Source of the DNA: Alteribacillus iranensis
GTDB lineage: Bacteria > Bacillota > Bacilli > Bacillales > Marinococcaceae
Assembly (NCBI RefSeq): GCF_900113025.1
Contig: NZ_FONT01000004.1
Coordinates: 46,849-110,848 of the forward strand
Direction of reading: 5' to 3'
Length of the DNA stretch: 64,000 nucleotides
Part shown: one piece after another, positions 8,813 to 17,331 of the stretch
Layout of the letters: each line of letters begins with the position of its first letter
How positions within the stretch are numbered: position 1 is the first letter of the stretch
Translations under genes and position numbers: made by a program
Notes under the pieces: generated by a model
Databases searched by the model: none
The model's input: the letters and a program-made list of their open reading frames with translations, nothing else
What the model was told of the DNA's origin: nothing

Positions 8813-8872
8813 AACGAGGACACTCCCTAACTTCGTTTATTAACATACTGCTTTTATATTTTAACATACTTT

Positions 8873-8910
8873 AAAAGGACCCCTGAATTACGCTTCAGGA
8901 GTCCTCATTT
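8873..8910 (-). terminator. Terminator of the thi operon
   Basis: On the minus strand GAGGACTCCTGAAG...CTTCAGGGGTCC-type arms (plus strand GGACCCCTGAA at 8878-8888 with TTCAGGAGTCC at 8894-8904) form a stem followed by TTTTAAAG. Confidence 0.75.
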
Positions 8911-8945
8911 GGTATATTTGTTCCACTTCAAAAAGTCGTGAAACA

Positions 8946-9962
8946 TTAACCACCGATATATTTTTGATATAGGGCCCGCGCTTTTGTCTTATCATTCTCT
9001 CCATGGATAATCGTTCTACCGTCTTTAAATATAACAAAACGCTTATCCTCTAAGTGTAAGACGAGTAAGAAATTGTTTTCCTGTTTCACTGCGTTTGAAT
9101 ATCTATTTTTCAACTCAGGTAACGATAAGACTTGTTTCTTAGCCGGTCGTACCTGCACAGCATCTCTTCCACACAATACTTCTGTTTTCGTTCTATTTTC
9201 GTAAGCAAGATACGGATAGGTTGGTGCCGCCCCACAGGACAGACAGTCCTCTTTTTTTAATGAACGGACATTGATTGCTGACGATTCATTGGTCCATAAA
9301 TCAAAAGAAATTAGCTTGTGACGAAGCGCATCGAAATTACCGGTCAGGATTTTCAATGCCTCTGCTGTCTGATGAGAACTAACCATTTGTACCGTAGGAG
9401 CAATGATTCCTGCAGTGTCACATGTTTCCCCATCTAATGGGATTGTCTCCATGAGGCAGTGCAGACATGGTGTCTCTCCGGGTAAGACGGTAAATGTAAT
9501 ACCATAACTCCCCACACAAGCACCATGTATCCATGGAAGCTCATGCTTCTGACAGAAATCATTGATCAACATACGTGTATCGAAATTATCCAGGGCGTCA
9601 ATAAATAGAGAAGCGGGAAGAACGTTCTCAAAAACACCCGCATCCGCTTCCCCAGTTATTGCATCTATTTCCGTATGGGAATTAATGGTTTCCAGATGTC
9701 TTTTTGCAGCTTCTGCTTTTGGTAGTTTTTCCTCCGCATCACGCTCTGTATATAGTTGTTGACGATGAAGATTGCTCCATTCTACAAAATCACGGTCAAT
9801 AATGGTAATTTTCCCTACACCCGCACGGACAAATGTTTCAGCCGCTGCACTTCCCAGCGCACCTGCTCCAACTACCACAACATGCTTTTCACGAAGCCGT
9901 TTTTGTCCTTCTTTCCCGATGCCTGGAAATAACACCTGCCGAGAGTAGCGATCATCTTCCAT
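8946..9962 (-). CDS. thiF: Sulfur carrier protein ThiS adenylyltransferase
   Basis: Activates the C-terminal glycine of ThiS by adenylation so that it can accept sulfur for thiazole formation. The 338-residue protein has the E1 nucleotide-binding loop GAGALGSAAAETF near residue 33, an Asp-rich DRDFVEWSNLHRQ segment, the two zinc pairs CLHC and CLSC, and a candidate active-site Cys in GETCDTAG. The last 80 residues form the extra C-terminal region seen in Bacillus ThiF rather than a rhodanese domain. The ATG at 9962 overlaps the thiG stop. Confidence 0.9.
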   Translation of the reverse strand: MEDDRYSRQVLFPGIGKEGQKRLREKHVVVVGAGALGSAAAETFVRAGVGKITIIDRDFVEWSNLHRQQLYTERDAEEKLPKAEAAKRHLETINSHTEIDAITGEADAGVFENVLPASLFIDALDNFDTRMLINDFCQKHELPWIHGACVGSYGITFTVLPGETPCLHCLMETIPLDGETCDTAGIIAPTVQMVSSHQTAEALKILTGNFDALRHKLISFDLWTNESSAINVRSLKKEDCLSCGAAPTYPYLAYENRTKTEVLCGRDAVQVRPAKKQVLSLPELKNRYSNAVKQENNFLLVLHLEDKRFVIFKDGRTIIHGENDKTKARALYQKYIGG

Positions 9963-10729
9963 CAAACCTTACTCAATCCTTCCGTCGGACTGCTAGCTTT
10001 TGCATAAAATTTCTTTTCTATTCGCCCTGCTTCAAAACCTAACTGTCCTGCTTGTACTGCTAGTTTCATTGCTTCAGCCATTTTAGGTGGATCATTGGCA
10101 TCAGAAACAGCTGTATTTAACAAAATACCATCTGCCCCTAATTCCATAGCATATACAGCATCTTTAGGACTTCCAATCCCAGCATCAACTATAACAGGAA
10201 CTTGTGCTTGTTCAATGATGTGAGAAAGATTATACGGATTGATGATTCCGAGCCCAGTACCAATGGGGGCAGCCCCAGGCATGATAGCATGTATTCCAAG
10301 TTCTTGGAGTTTGCGCGCAAGAACCACGTCATCAGAAGTATACGTTAGTACTGTAAATCCTTCACTTAGAAGCTGTTCGGAAGCCCGCAGCGTCTCCACC
10401 GGGTCTGGAAGTAAGGTCTTATCACATCCAATTACCTCCACTTTTACCATGTCACACATGCCAGCCGCGTTTGCCATCTTGGCAATACGAACCGCTTCTT
10501 CTGCCGTTTTTGCTCCAGCTGTATTAGGAAGCAGCTTATAGTTAGAGAGATCCATCTTTTCGAAAGGATCCGGCTGACTTTCATCAAATATATTCATACG
10601 GCGTACGGCGAAGGTTAGCACTTCTGTTTCGGAAGCTTGTACAGCCTTCTCTTGTACCTCGGCCGTCCTGTATTTTCCCGTTCCTAAAAACAATCTAGAA
10701 CGAAATGTATAGGGACCAATTTGTAACAT
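9962..10729 (-). CDS. thiG: Thiazole synthase
   Basis: TIM-barrel enzyme that builds the thiazole phosphate from deoxyxylulose 5-phosphate, dehydroglycine (from ThiO) and ThiS thiocarboxylate. The Schiff-base lysine lies in [16 protein letters not shown]. The phosphate site is in [11 protein letters not shown] and the C-terminal [12 protein letters not shown] is typical. The ATG at 10729 is preferred to the GTG at 10738, which overlaps the ThiS stop, because GGAGGAGG sits at the right distance. About 255 residues, normal for ThiG. Confidence 0.93.
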   Translation of the reverse strand: MLQIGPYTFRSRLFLGTGKYRTAEVQEKAVQASETEVLTFAVRRMNIFDESQPDPFEKMDLSNYKLLPNTAGAKTAEEAVRIAKMANAAGMCDMVKVEVIGCDKTLLPDPVETLRASEQLLSEGFTVLTYTSDDVVLARKLQELGIHAIMPGAAPIGTGLGIINPYNLSHIIEQAQVPVIVDAGIGSPKDAVYAMELGADGILLNTAVSDANDPPKMAEAMKLAVQAGQLGFEAGRIEKKFYAKASSPTEGLSKV

Positions 10730-10734
10730 ATAAT

Positions 10735-10938
10735 TCACCCTCCTCCTACAAAATGAACGATTTCAATAGTATCTCCATCCAACACTGGCTCGTTTTCATG
10801 TTTTTCTTTCACCAGAATATCGCCATTGCGTTCAACCACTGCTTTTTTCTCCTGTAATTGTAAGTGATGAAGCAATGCTTCTATAGTCTCAATGTTCTCC
10901 GGTAGTTGTTTCTCTGTACCATTAATGATTACTTTCAA
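10735..10938 (-). CDS. thiS: Sulfur carrier protein ThiS
   Basis: Ubiquitin-like 67-residue sulfur carrier with the diagnostic C terminus FVGGG, whose last glycine becomes a thiocarboxylate. It uses a TTG start with GAGGAGG 6 nt upstream. That ribosome site lies within the last codons of thiO, so the two genes overlap by 17 nt, indicating coupled translation. Confidence 0.93.
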   Translation of the reverse strand: MKVIINGTEKQLPENIETIEALLHHLQLQEKKAVVERNGDILVKEKHENEPVLDGDTIEIVHFVGGG

Positions 10939-12061
10939 TGAGATCCTCCTCTGCTTTTAATGAACGTTGCGGGGAAAATTCGAGTTCCCATTCTGAATCT
11001 ACCGTTCGTCCTCCAATTAAATCTGCTAAAAATTTACCAGTTAGAGCGGAAAGAAGAATACCGTTCCTGTAATGACCGGCAGCTATCCATAGTCCCTCTA
11101 TGTGACTAGTCCCTAAATAAGGTTTTCCATCCGCCGTTTGCGGACGAACACCGGTCCAGGCTCTTTCGAATTCAGCGTCTTCCAAAGTCGGGATAAGATT
11201 ACATGCTTTCTGCAGCAGCTCTTGTACAGCTCCAGCTGATACCCTTTTATCTACAGAGCCCACGCGCTCTGTTGCTCCGATAATCACAGATCCGCCTAAC
11301 TTTGGAACAATATAAAAGTCTGACGTATGGATGGTTCTCGTGATCACCGGTCTGCGAGGACGGACAGATAAAATTTCGCCTTTGACAGGAATCATCTTTA
11401 GGCCTGGCACTCCTTTTATGTTTCCAGACCAAGCCCCTCCCGCAATAACGACATGATCTGCATAAAAAGTGCCTGCTGAACTCTTTACCCCCTCTACTTT
11501 TCCACCATGGTCTAATAGAGAAGTGATTTCTGTGAATTCTCTTATTTCCGCGCCTAAATTTTCAGCAGCTCTAGCGTAAGCCATCGTCCATTCTTTGGCT
11601 TTTACCTGGCCATCACCGGGAATGTAAAGAGCCCCTTCCACTTGCTGGCTTACAGCAGGTTCATGGCTCTGCAGTTGATCTTTTTCCCACCATTCCACGG
11701 GTTCTCCGGCGTGCCTCTGAAATTCCATTCTTCCTAATAATTGCTCTTTTTCCCTTTTCGTCCATGCCGTCTTAATCATCCCGTTATTTACAAATGAGAC
11801 AGACACACCAGACAATGACTCCAATTCAGGTACCAATTCGGGAAACATGGACCGGCTTTGACGGGCAAAATCAAAAAAAGGACCTCGTTCACTAACCTCT
11901 ACTTGTGCCCCTAACATCCCCGCTGCCGCCTGAGAAGCCTCCTGCGCAACCCGTCCTTTTTCCATGACGATTGTTTTGTATCCTCTTTTAGATAATTGAA
12001 ATGCTGTAGAGCACCCATTCACTCCCCCGCCGACAATAATGACGTCATAATAGTTATCCAA
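10922..12061 (-). CDS. thiO: Glycine oxidase
   Basis: FAD enzyme of the DAO family that oxidises glycine to the imine used by ThiG. It has the Rossmann FAD loop IVGGGVNGCSTAFQLSKRG at the N terminus, ITRTIHTSDFYIVP in the substrate domain, and the C-terminal GHYRNGILLSALTG motif. The length of 379 residues is normal (B. subtilis GoxB 369). It uses a TTG start at 12061 after GGAGGGG. Aerobic thiamine synthesis is implied because ThiO, not ThiH, is present. Confidence 0.9.
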   Translation of the reverse strand: MDNYYDVIIVGGGVNGCSTAFQLSKRGYKTIVMEKGRVAQEASQAAAGMLGAQVEVSERGPFFDFARQSRSMFPELVPELESLSGVSVSFVNNGMIKTAWTKREKEQLLGRMEFQRHAGEPVEWWEKDQLQSHEPAVSQQVEGALYIPGDGQVKAKEWTMAYARAAENLGAEIREFTEITSLLDHGGKVEGVKSSAGTFYADHVVIAGGAWSGNIKGVPGLKMIPVKGEILSVRPRRPVITRTIHTSDFYIVPKLGGSVIIGATERVGSVDKRVSAGAVQELLQKACNLIPTLEDAEFERAWTGVRPQTADGKPYLGTSHIEGLWIAAGHYRNGILLSALTGKFLADLIGGRTVDSEWELEFSPQRSLKAEEDLIESNH

Positions 12062-12661
12062 TCAAATCCCCTCCCTTAATGCTCGGTCGTAGTCTTTTAC
12101 TCTCTCCAGGGGATTCTCTTTTTCATAAATCCCAGACATAACAGCAACTCCCTGCGCTTGGTATGCTAAACACGCTTGTACATTTTCAGGGTGAATCCCG
12201 CCTATCGCTATAATCGGACAATCTACGGCATAAGCCATCCGCCGAAGAGCTGTCAGTCCCCGAGGCATGATGCCCTCCTTACTCTTTGTAGCGAAAATAT
12301 GACCAAAAAACAGATAATCAACACCATCAGCTACTCTCTCTCTGGCTGTTGGCTCACTATGAACAGAACTCCCCACAAGCAAACGTTGTTTACGTACGTC
12401 TATCGGAACGGCTTCCGGGTAATGGATGCCCGCCAGTGAATAAGCCTTTGCGATGGATGGATGTCCATTCACGATAATCTTTTCTCTTGGTACTCCTTCT
12501 TGAATCATGAGGGATACTACGTTTTCTATTTGTTTAGTTGTCCAATTTTTCTCCCGTATGTGAAGATAATCGGTGAAAGGATGAATTTGTTTATTAATAT
12601 CAACGAGCGTATCTATCGATTGGCGTCCTGTCGATATGACATGTAACAATGGCTTTCCCAT
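12062..12661 (-). CDS. tenI: Thiazole tautomerase TenI
   Basis: TIM barrel of the thiamine phosphate synthase superfamily, about 199 residues. TenI aromatises the thiazole tautomer made by ThiG. Sequence features are YLHIREKNWTTKQIE near the N terminus and AIGGIHPENVQACL near the C terminus. A true ThiE is less likely because the operon matches the B. subtilis tenI-thiO-thiS-thiG-thiF order. The ATG at 12661 is chosen over the GTG at 12670 because GAGAGGG fits it. First gene after the TPP riboswitch. tenA and thiD, which bracket this set in B. subtilis, are absent here. Confidence 0.82.
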   Translation of the reverse strand: MGKPLLHVISTGRQSIDTLVDINKQIHPFTDYLHIREKNWTTKQIENVVSLMIQEGVPREKIIVNGHPSIAKAYSLAGIHYPEAVPIDVRKQRLLVGSSVHSEPTARERVADGVDYLFFGHIFATKSKEGIMPRGLTALRRMAYAVDCPIIAIGGIHPENVQACLAYQAQGVAVMSGIYEKENPLERVKDYDRALREGI

Positions 12662-12680
12662 CCATACCACCCTCTCACAT

Positions 12681-12711
12681 AAAAAACCACTTCCCCCAAT
12701 AAGGAAAGTGG
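12681..12711 (-). terminator. Riboswitch expression platform terminator
   Basis: Minus-strand CCACTTTCC (12711-12703) pairs with GGAAGTGG (12694-12687), followed by TTTTTT directly before the tenI ribosome site. Its 5' arm is perfectly complementary to GGAAAGTGG at the 3' end of the TPP aptamer (12755-12747), which supplies the competing antiterminator. Confidence 0.85.
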
Positions 12712-12740
12712 TCTGGTTACGTTCTTAGATTAACTCTCTT

Positions 12741-12840
12741 CACGTTCCACTTTCCTACGCTGGTATCATCCAGTTCAGGTTCAAGGGTTTTAAAAGCACA
12801 TTTTAATCTCAGCCTATCTGAAGGCACCCCTAGTGGTTAC
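12741..12840 (-). promoter_or_regulatory. TPP riboswitch (THI element)
   Basis: Read on the minus strand, the aptamer has all hallmark parts: ACTAGGGGTGCC, GGCTGAGA, ACCCTTGAACCTGA, CTGGATGATACCAGCGTAGG and a closing AAGTGG. It binds thiamine pyrophosphate and lies directly upstream of the thi operon. P1 is made by CCACT (12836-12832) and AGTGG (12751-12747). TPP stabilises P1 and frees the terminator arm at 12711-12703, so transcription stops. Without TPP the antiterminator forms. Confidence 0.96.
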
Positions 12841-12974
12841 TTCTATTATCTTATTGTCTAAATTTTAAAACACCTGGTTGGCTTTGTCAACAAAAGAACT
12901 AACAGCTCTGGACGTATGTTGAACTACTCCCACTTAGCATGAGCAAAAGGCATATTATCCAAGTGATATCCATA

Positions 12975-13066
12975 CAAAAAGCTGCCTAAAGAAGGACGGA
13001 CTCTCACCCACTTCCCTTGAACCGTTCTCAGGAGAGCTTTCTCATTCTGGCAGCTTTCCGCACCTT
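12975..13066 (-). ncRNA. Candidate structured RNA of unknown class
   Basis: Minus-strand AAAGCTGCC (13057-13049) and GGCAGCTTT (12986-12978) form a perfect 9-bp outer stem ending in a short U run. They enclose about 62 bases with inner pairings such as ACGG/CCGT and AAGG/CCTT. It lies in the 270-base gap between the lipoprotein gene and the TPP riboswitch, with no gene immediately after it. Parts (AAGGTGC, AAGGGAA, GGTGA) recall the start of cobalamin riboswitches, but the B12 box is missing. It could also be an elaborate terminator for the lipoprotein gene. Confidence 0.4.
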
Positions 13067-13112
13067 GAATATGTTATAAATAGGGGTATCTTCCTATCGT
13101 TGATTTTCTTCC

Positions 13113-13895
13113 TTATTCTACGCTAACTTCCTTCTCCACATGTTCATGTAAACCTCCATCGTTTTTAATGTGGACGATAACGTGGTAATCGCCTGCCTCT
13201 TCGAAGGTGTGTGTACCTGTATAAATGCTGTTTTCTTTCTCTTCAGCCTTTACCCAGCTACGCTCCTCTTCCCCGTCTCTCCATACCTCAAATTGGACAT
13301 CAGCACCTTGTAAAGGAGTACTTTCATACATCACCTCATAAGATAACTCCTGTTCTTCTCCAACTGCCATAGGCTCGGATGACTGCAGACTTGCTTCTAC
13401 AACTGAATCGGTATGGGCGTCTTCATGACCGGGATGGTTTTCTTCTTCACTCTCTGCAACCTCCGGATCCCCCACTATTATTTCTTCCGTTGGCATGCTG
13501 TGCATATTCCTAGCCGTGACATGAGCTGTTACGTAATATACTCCCTCTTCAGGGAAAGAATAACGAATTTCATATATGTCCCCTGCTGGTTCTTCCGCTA
13601 AAATTTCCTCACTGTCTTCTTTTCCTCCATCTTTCCATATCTCGAAAAGAACCTCACTGGCGTCAGTAACCGGTTCTCCCGATTGTGTCACTGCCGTGCT
13701 TATTGTAATTTCCTCTTCAGGATCAGCTTGTTCCACCATGTCTATTTCAACCTCAATAGGCTCTAGAGAAACATCTTCCGAATTCTCAGAGTCCTCTGCG
13801 GCTTGGTTATTATCACCGGACTCTCCACAAGCGCTCAACAAGAAAATCATCAAAGCACCCATCACGATAAGTATGAAATTTAAGCTTTTACTCAT
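13113..13895 (-). CDS. Secreted lipoprotein with two YtkA/FixH-like domains
   Basis: About 260 residues: a signal peptide with lipobox LLSAC, a very acidic linker, then two similar beta-rich modules of about 90 residues (one containing EVLFEIWKDGG, the other VQFEVWRDGE), each ending in a YxVTAHV or YHVIVHI strand. This matches the YtkA-like fold, used in proteins linked to copper or cytochrome oxidase assembly, and a His-rich hinge (HPGHEDAH) lies between the modules. The ATG at 13895 is chosen because AAGGAGGG precedes it; the longer frame from 13925 would spoil the signal peptide. Function is not established. Confidence 0.7.
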   Translation of the reverse strand: MSKSLNFILIVMGALMIFLLSACGESGDNNQAAEDSENSEDVSLEPIEVEIDMVEQADPEEEITISTAVTQSGEPVTDASEVLFEIWKDGGKEDSEEILAEEPAGDIYEIRYSFPEEGVYYVTAHVTARNMHSMPTEEIIVGDPEVAESEEENHPGHEDAHTDSVVEASLQSSEPMAVGEEQELSYEVMYESTPLQGADVQFEVWRDGEEERSWVKAEEKENSIYTGTHTFEEAGDYHVIVHIKNDGGLHEHVEKEVSVE

Positions 13896-13990
13896 TCTCC
13901 AGCCCTCCTTATGTTTTGCCCCCATTGTAACTCTTCCTCTTAACCAACTTTCCCTTTAAGCATGACTAATTCATGACACTTCACTCCCCC

Positions 13991-14890
13991 TCAAACACCT
14001 AATATTGTAAGTAATATCCATAATGTCGGGACACTACAAATAGTAGTAACTAAGGTAATACTCGAAACTAGCTGTGGACTGGCGTTAAATTGGACAGCAA
14101 TCATCGAGATCGTAGCAGCTGTCGGCATAGCAGAAGATACGATAATCACCGTGCTTAATACGTCATTCGTCTGTAGTAAGATCGTTAAGAAATAAGCGAT
14201 CACCGGGGAGAGAACTAACCGAACAGTCGTACCTAAACCTACCATACCCCAATCAATAGAACCAATGGATATCTTAGCCAGTTGCATACCAAGAACTATC
14301 ATAACAACAGGGATGGCGGCATCAGCAATCATGTTAACAGCATCCAAATAACTATTTCTAATTGGAATTCCAACAGCTTGCATAGATACCCCTGCTATCA
14401 AAGCGTAGAAAACAGGCATTTTTAATACAACTCGAAAGGCATCCGCCGGTGTTAAGCTGCTCCGATTCGCTAAATACACTCCTGCTGTACTCATTAATAA
14501 GGACTGAATGACCATAAAAATGATGGAATACGCAAAAGCTTCTTCACCAAAAGCGAATAAAATTAACGGAGCGCCATAGTTTCCCGAGTTCATGAATGTG
14601 GTAGCTAACGTCATCCCACTTTCTCTCGCCGTATCCCACTTCCCAATATATGATAATAGTTTATTAATGATCAGCATAATGAATAAAAACAAAATAGCAA
14701 AAGTCAAAATCAGCAGCAGATCCATGTTTGCTTCTGTTGTATAAAATGTACGAAATACTAGTGCTGGCGTTAAAATATACAAAGCTACTGCCGAGACTGA
14801 ACGCACTTCGAGCAGCTGGCTTTTTTGAAGAAAAAAACCAGATAGAAAAATGAGAATAATCGGTATGAGAACATTAATAAAAACTGACAT
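13991..14890 (-). CDS. AEC-family (auxin efflux carrier-like) transporter
   Basis: Ten-helix secondary transporter, 299 residues, of the AEC/Mem_trans family. It has two fivefold helix repeats, NSGNYGAPLILFAFG in the first half and SAMPTAATISMIAVQFN in the second, the usual discontinuous-helix positions. Bacterial members move malate, malonate or other carboxylates; the substrate here is not known. A single-gene unit with a dispersed repeat just upstream. Confidence 0.8.
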   Translation of the reverse strand: MSVFINVLIPIILIFLSGFFLQKSQLLEVRSVSAVALYILTPALVFRTFYTTEANMDLLLILTFAILFLFIMLIINKLLSYIGKWDTARESGMTLATTFMNSGNYGAPLILFAFGEEAFAYSIIFMVIQSLLMSTAGVYLANRSSLTPADAFRVVLKMPVFYALIAGVSMQAVGIPIRNSYLDAVNMIADAAIPVVMIVLGMQLAKISIGSIDWGMVGLGTTVRLVLSPVIAYFLTILLQTNDVLSTVIIVSSAMPTAATISMIAVQFNASPQLVSSITLVTTICSVPTLWILLTILGV

Positions 14891-14920
14891 GAAAACCCGC
14901 CTTCCAATCTATTTCCATTA

Positions 14921-15105
14921 AGAAAAGCGCAAGCGCCCTGCTCAGATGCGACAGGTTCTGGAGGGGCAGCAAAGAAAGGTGCTCTTCCTTTCATTGTCTG
15001 CACTATATGGAAGATCGGCTAAAACCGTCTCGTCCTGAGACAGCGCCGATCTGACCCATGTCGTGTGGGCCTCCAGAGCGTCTGGCGCTGGAGCTAGGCG
15101 CAGCT
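14921..15105. repeat. Dispersed intergenic repeat
   Basis: It opens with AGAAAAGCGCAAGCGCCC and closes with GCGCTGGAGCTAGGCGCAGC, the same opening as the unit at 39-152, and contains inner inverted segments (AAGATCGGCT with GCCGATCT). No reading frame is likely. It lies between the divergent promoter side of the AEC gene and the antiporter 3' end. Confidence 0.6.
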
Positions 15106-15159
15106 AACCCTTTCACAAAAGTTATCTATAAGCGAATTTCTTTTATTTCCTATACAATA

Positions 15160-15191
15160 GGAAAAGCGAGATATACCTGTCACTATCTCGC
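15160..15191 (-). terminator. Terminator after the NhaP2-type antiporter
   Basis: GCGAGATA and TATCTCGC (15166-15191) form a stem with a ten-base loop. On the minus strand the stem is followed by TTTTCC. Confidence 0.7.
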
Positions 15192-15208
15192 CGTCTCCTT
15201 ACTGCGCT

Positions 15209-16687
15209 TTAACTCCCTTGTTCCGGTTTCAAAAAAGAGCGCAATTGCTGTTTTTCTTTACGAGAAACTAAGATATATAAAAAATCATCTGTTTGTATTA
15301 CCGTCTCCCCATACGGCGTGACAAGTTCTCCATCCCTTACGATCGCACTAACGAGAGCAGACTTCGGAAATTCAATATCCTGAAGAGTACGGCCGACTAT
15401 TGGTGTCTCTTCATCTGCTTGAAACTCTATAATTTCCGCGTTTGCTTTTCCAATCGAAATTAACTCTAAAGAGTGGTGAGGCGTGTCTTTCTTCGGGCCA
15501 GACAAACCTAACCACTTTGCGACCCGCGAAATGGTAGAACCTTGAATTAATGCAGAGGTTAATACAATAAAAAATACAACATTAAAAATCAGCTGTCCGC
15601 TGTCAATCCCCGCAACAATAGGGAACGTGGCTAATACAATGGGTACCGCTCCACGCAGCCCCGCCCATGATAAGAAAGTTTTTTCCTTCAAAGAATACTT
15701 CATCCCTGCTGTAGATAGAAAGGTAGCTACTGGCCGAGCAACTAGCATAAGAACTGCTGATAATAAAAGTCCATTGATAATAACATCCAGAGAAAGGATG
15801 TTTTCAGGGAACGCAAGTAAGCCAAGAATAATAAACATTAAAATTTGTGCCATCCAAGCGAAGCCCTCATTAAAACGAAAAATGGAGTGGCGGTACGTGA
15901 TTTCCGAATTCCCGATAATAATAGCCGCTATATATACAGCCAACAGACCACTCGCCTGGAATAGAGAAGTTACTGAATATGTAAGAAGTGCAAAGGATAA
16001 GGCAAAAATAGGATAGAGACCACTGGAATCCAAATTAATTTTGTTAATGGCCTTCGTAGCCAATTTACCAAATCCAATACCTAATAGTAACCCCACTCCC
16101 ATTTGCCAAAAAAATGAAGTTGCCAACACATAGTAGTTAGGTTCTTCTGTTACTAAAATCTCAATGAAAATGATGGTAAGCAACATCGCCATTGGGTCGT
16201 TCGAACCGGATTCCGCTTCTAACGTTGCCGCCATTTTCGTGTTGATGTTTCGTTCTTTTAATGAGGCAAAAACAGCTGCGGCATCAGTAGACCCCACAAT
16301 AGACCCTAATAAGAGTGCTTCTAGCCATGAAAAACCCATGACATACTTAGCGGCGAAACCAACAATTAACGATGTGATTAATACTCCCACCGTAGCTAGC
16401 GAGACTGCCGGCTTTACGATTGGCTTCACTGTCTTCCAGGTAGTATGAGTTCCCCCTTCAAACAGAATAACAACGAGCGCTAAAATACCTATGAGCTGTG
16501 CTTGTTCGGCATCGTGAAAATAAATAATTCCTAGGCCGTCACTTCCAAAAAGCATACCAATGAGGATGAACAGAACGAGGGAAGGCATGCCAAGCCGCGA
16601 CGAAAATTTAGTTACTGTTACTCCAACAATTAACAACAAGGCCGCTAATAATATAAAGGAGTTAACGTCCACACTGCCACTGGTCAT
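15209..16687 (-). CDS. CPA1 cation/proton antiporter, NhaP2 type with TrkA-C domain
   Basis: 492 residues: about 12 membrane helices, then a cytoplasmic TrkA-C regulatory domain from roughly residue 400. The CPA1 core is seen in GSIVGSTDAAAVFASL and ESGSNDPMAMLL, which hold the transport aspartates, and in WAGLRGAVPIVLA. NhaP2/CvrA relatives exchange K+ (or Na+) for protons and protect against alkaline or osmotic stress. The TrkA-C domain suggests gating by a small ligand such as a nucleotide. ATG at 16687 after GGAG. A separate promoter is assumed; no clear -35/-10 pair was found. Confidence 0.85.
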   Translation of the reverse strand: MTSGSVDVNSFILLAALLLIVGVTVTKFSSRLGMPSLVLFILIGMLFGSDGLGIIYFHDAEQAQLIGILALVVILFEGGTHTTWKTVKPIVKPAVSLATVGVLITSLIVGFAAKYVMGFSWLEALLLGSIVGSTDAAAVFASLKERNINTKMAATLEAESGSNDPMAMLLTIIFIEILVTEEPNYYVLATSFFWQMGVGLLLGIGFGKLATKAINKINLDSSGLYPIFALSFALLTYSVTSLFQASGLLAVYIAAIIIGNSEITYRHSIFRFNEGFAWMAQILMFIILGLLAFPENILSLDVIINGLLLSAVLMLVARPVATFLSTAGMKYSLKEKTFLSWAGLRGAVPIVLATFPIVAGIDSGQLIFNVVFFIVLTSALIQGSTISRVAKWLGLSGPKKDTPHHSLELISIGKANAEIIEFQADEETPIVGRTLQDIEFPKSALVSAIVRDGELVTPYGETVIQTDDFLYILVSRKEKQQLRSFLKPEQGS

Positions 16688-16925
16688 AACTTTCTCCTCT
16701 CGTACACTTGAGAACTCTTCAGTCTACGTTTCATTTTCATGATGTATTAGAATACCTATCCGTTATTATCCTAATTTTACCACAATACTTCTTTTCTAAA
16801 AGTGAATTGCTTTTCGTTCTCTTCTTCTTTTATACCTTGACACATAATATAGGACGAGAATGTAAAGAAACCATTTTCGGTGACTATACAGGCACGAAAC
16901 AATTTTGAAGCACCAACTGGGGTTG

Positions 16926-17252
16926 ATGCTATTGCATAGTTATGTAAAGAAAATTCTTGTTCTCGGCCTTTTCATTACAAATACGGCCGTGAGTTTTGCC
17001 TGCCTATACCTTTGGCTCGAAATAACGGATGCCGGTTATGTGATCGATCATTATGGCCAACACGAAGAGATATCTGTTATTGCTGTTATATGGAAAATGG
17101 TATACTTCAGCATTATTACAATGGCCGCTGTCGGATATGGAGATCTTACCCCCATCGGCTATGCCCAGCCGATCGCAACGATTCAAGCCATTATAGGATA
17201 CTTGCTCCCCATTATTATTGTCTTTTTTCTCGCTGCTCCAGAGGAAAAGTAG
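16926..17252 (+). CDS. Two-helix potassium channel
   Basis: A small (about 108 residues) ion-transport-2 family protein with two membrane helices around a pore loop carrying the K+ selectivity filter TMAAVGYGDLTP. The filter is intact, so the pore should select K+. There is no RCK or cyclic-nucleotide domain, so it is a minimal KcsA-like channel. The start is uncertain: TTG at 16905 lacks a ribosome site, and ATG at 16926 has only GGGG close by. TTGACA at 16837 may be the -35 of its promoter. The neighbouring antiporter faces the other way, so the pair may share a role in K+ balance. Confidence 0.8.
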   Translation: MLLHSYVKKILVLGLFITNTAVSFACLYLWLEITDAGYVIDHYGQHEEISVIAVIWKMVYFSIITMAAVGYGDLTPIGYAQPIATIQAIIGYLLPIIIVFFLAAPEEK

Positions 17253-17261
17253 ATTTCCCCC

Positions 17262-17319
17262 TTGCCTTCACGCCTAAAAACGAATATTATAGTTAACGGA
17301 TTAAAAATAGTTCGTTTTT
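17262..17319 (+). promoter_or_regulatory. Promoter with a pair of PurR boxes
   Basis: TTGCCT (17262-17267), 17 bases, TATTAT (17285-17290). The -10 is overlapped by AAAAACGAATATT (17276-17288), and a mirror copy AATAGTTCGTTTTT lies at 17306-17319. Two convergent boxes with a central CGAA/TTCG and this spacing match the Bacillus PurR operator layout, so purine repression through PurR and PRPP is expected. Confidence 0.7.
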
Positions 17320-17331
17320 AAGGTGGTATAT

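Noticed and set aside
12975-13066. Cobalamin riboswitch
   Set aside because: Some starting blocks match, but the conserved GCCACTG box and the downstream gene are missing.
13576-13959. 127-codon plus-strand frame opposite the lipoprotein gene
   Set aside because: Shadow of a real minus-strand gene: Ser-rich, no ribosome site, no family resemblance.
15627-16016. 129-codon plus-strand frame
   Set aside because: Lies wholly inside the antiporter gene, antisense, with no ribosome site.
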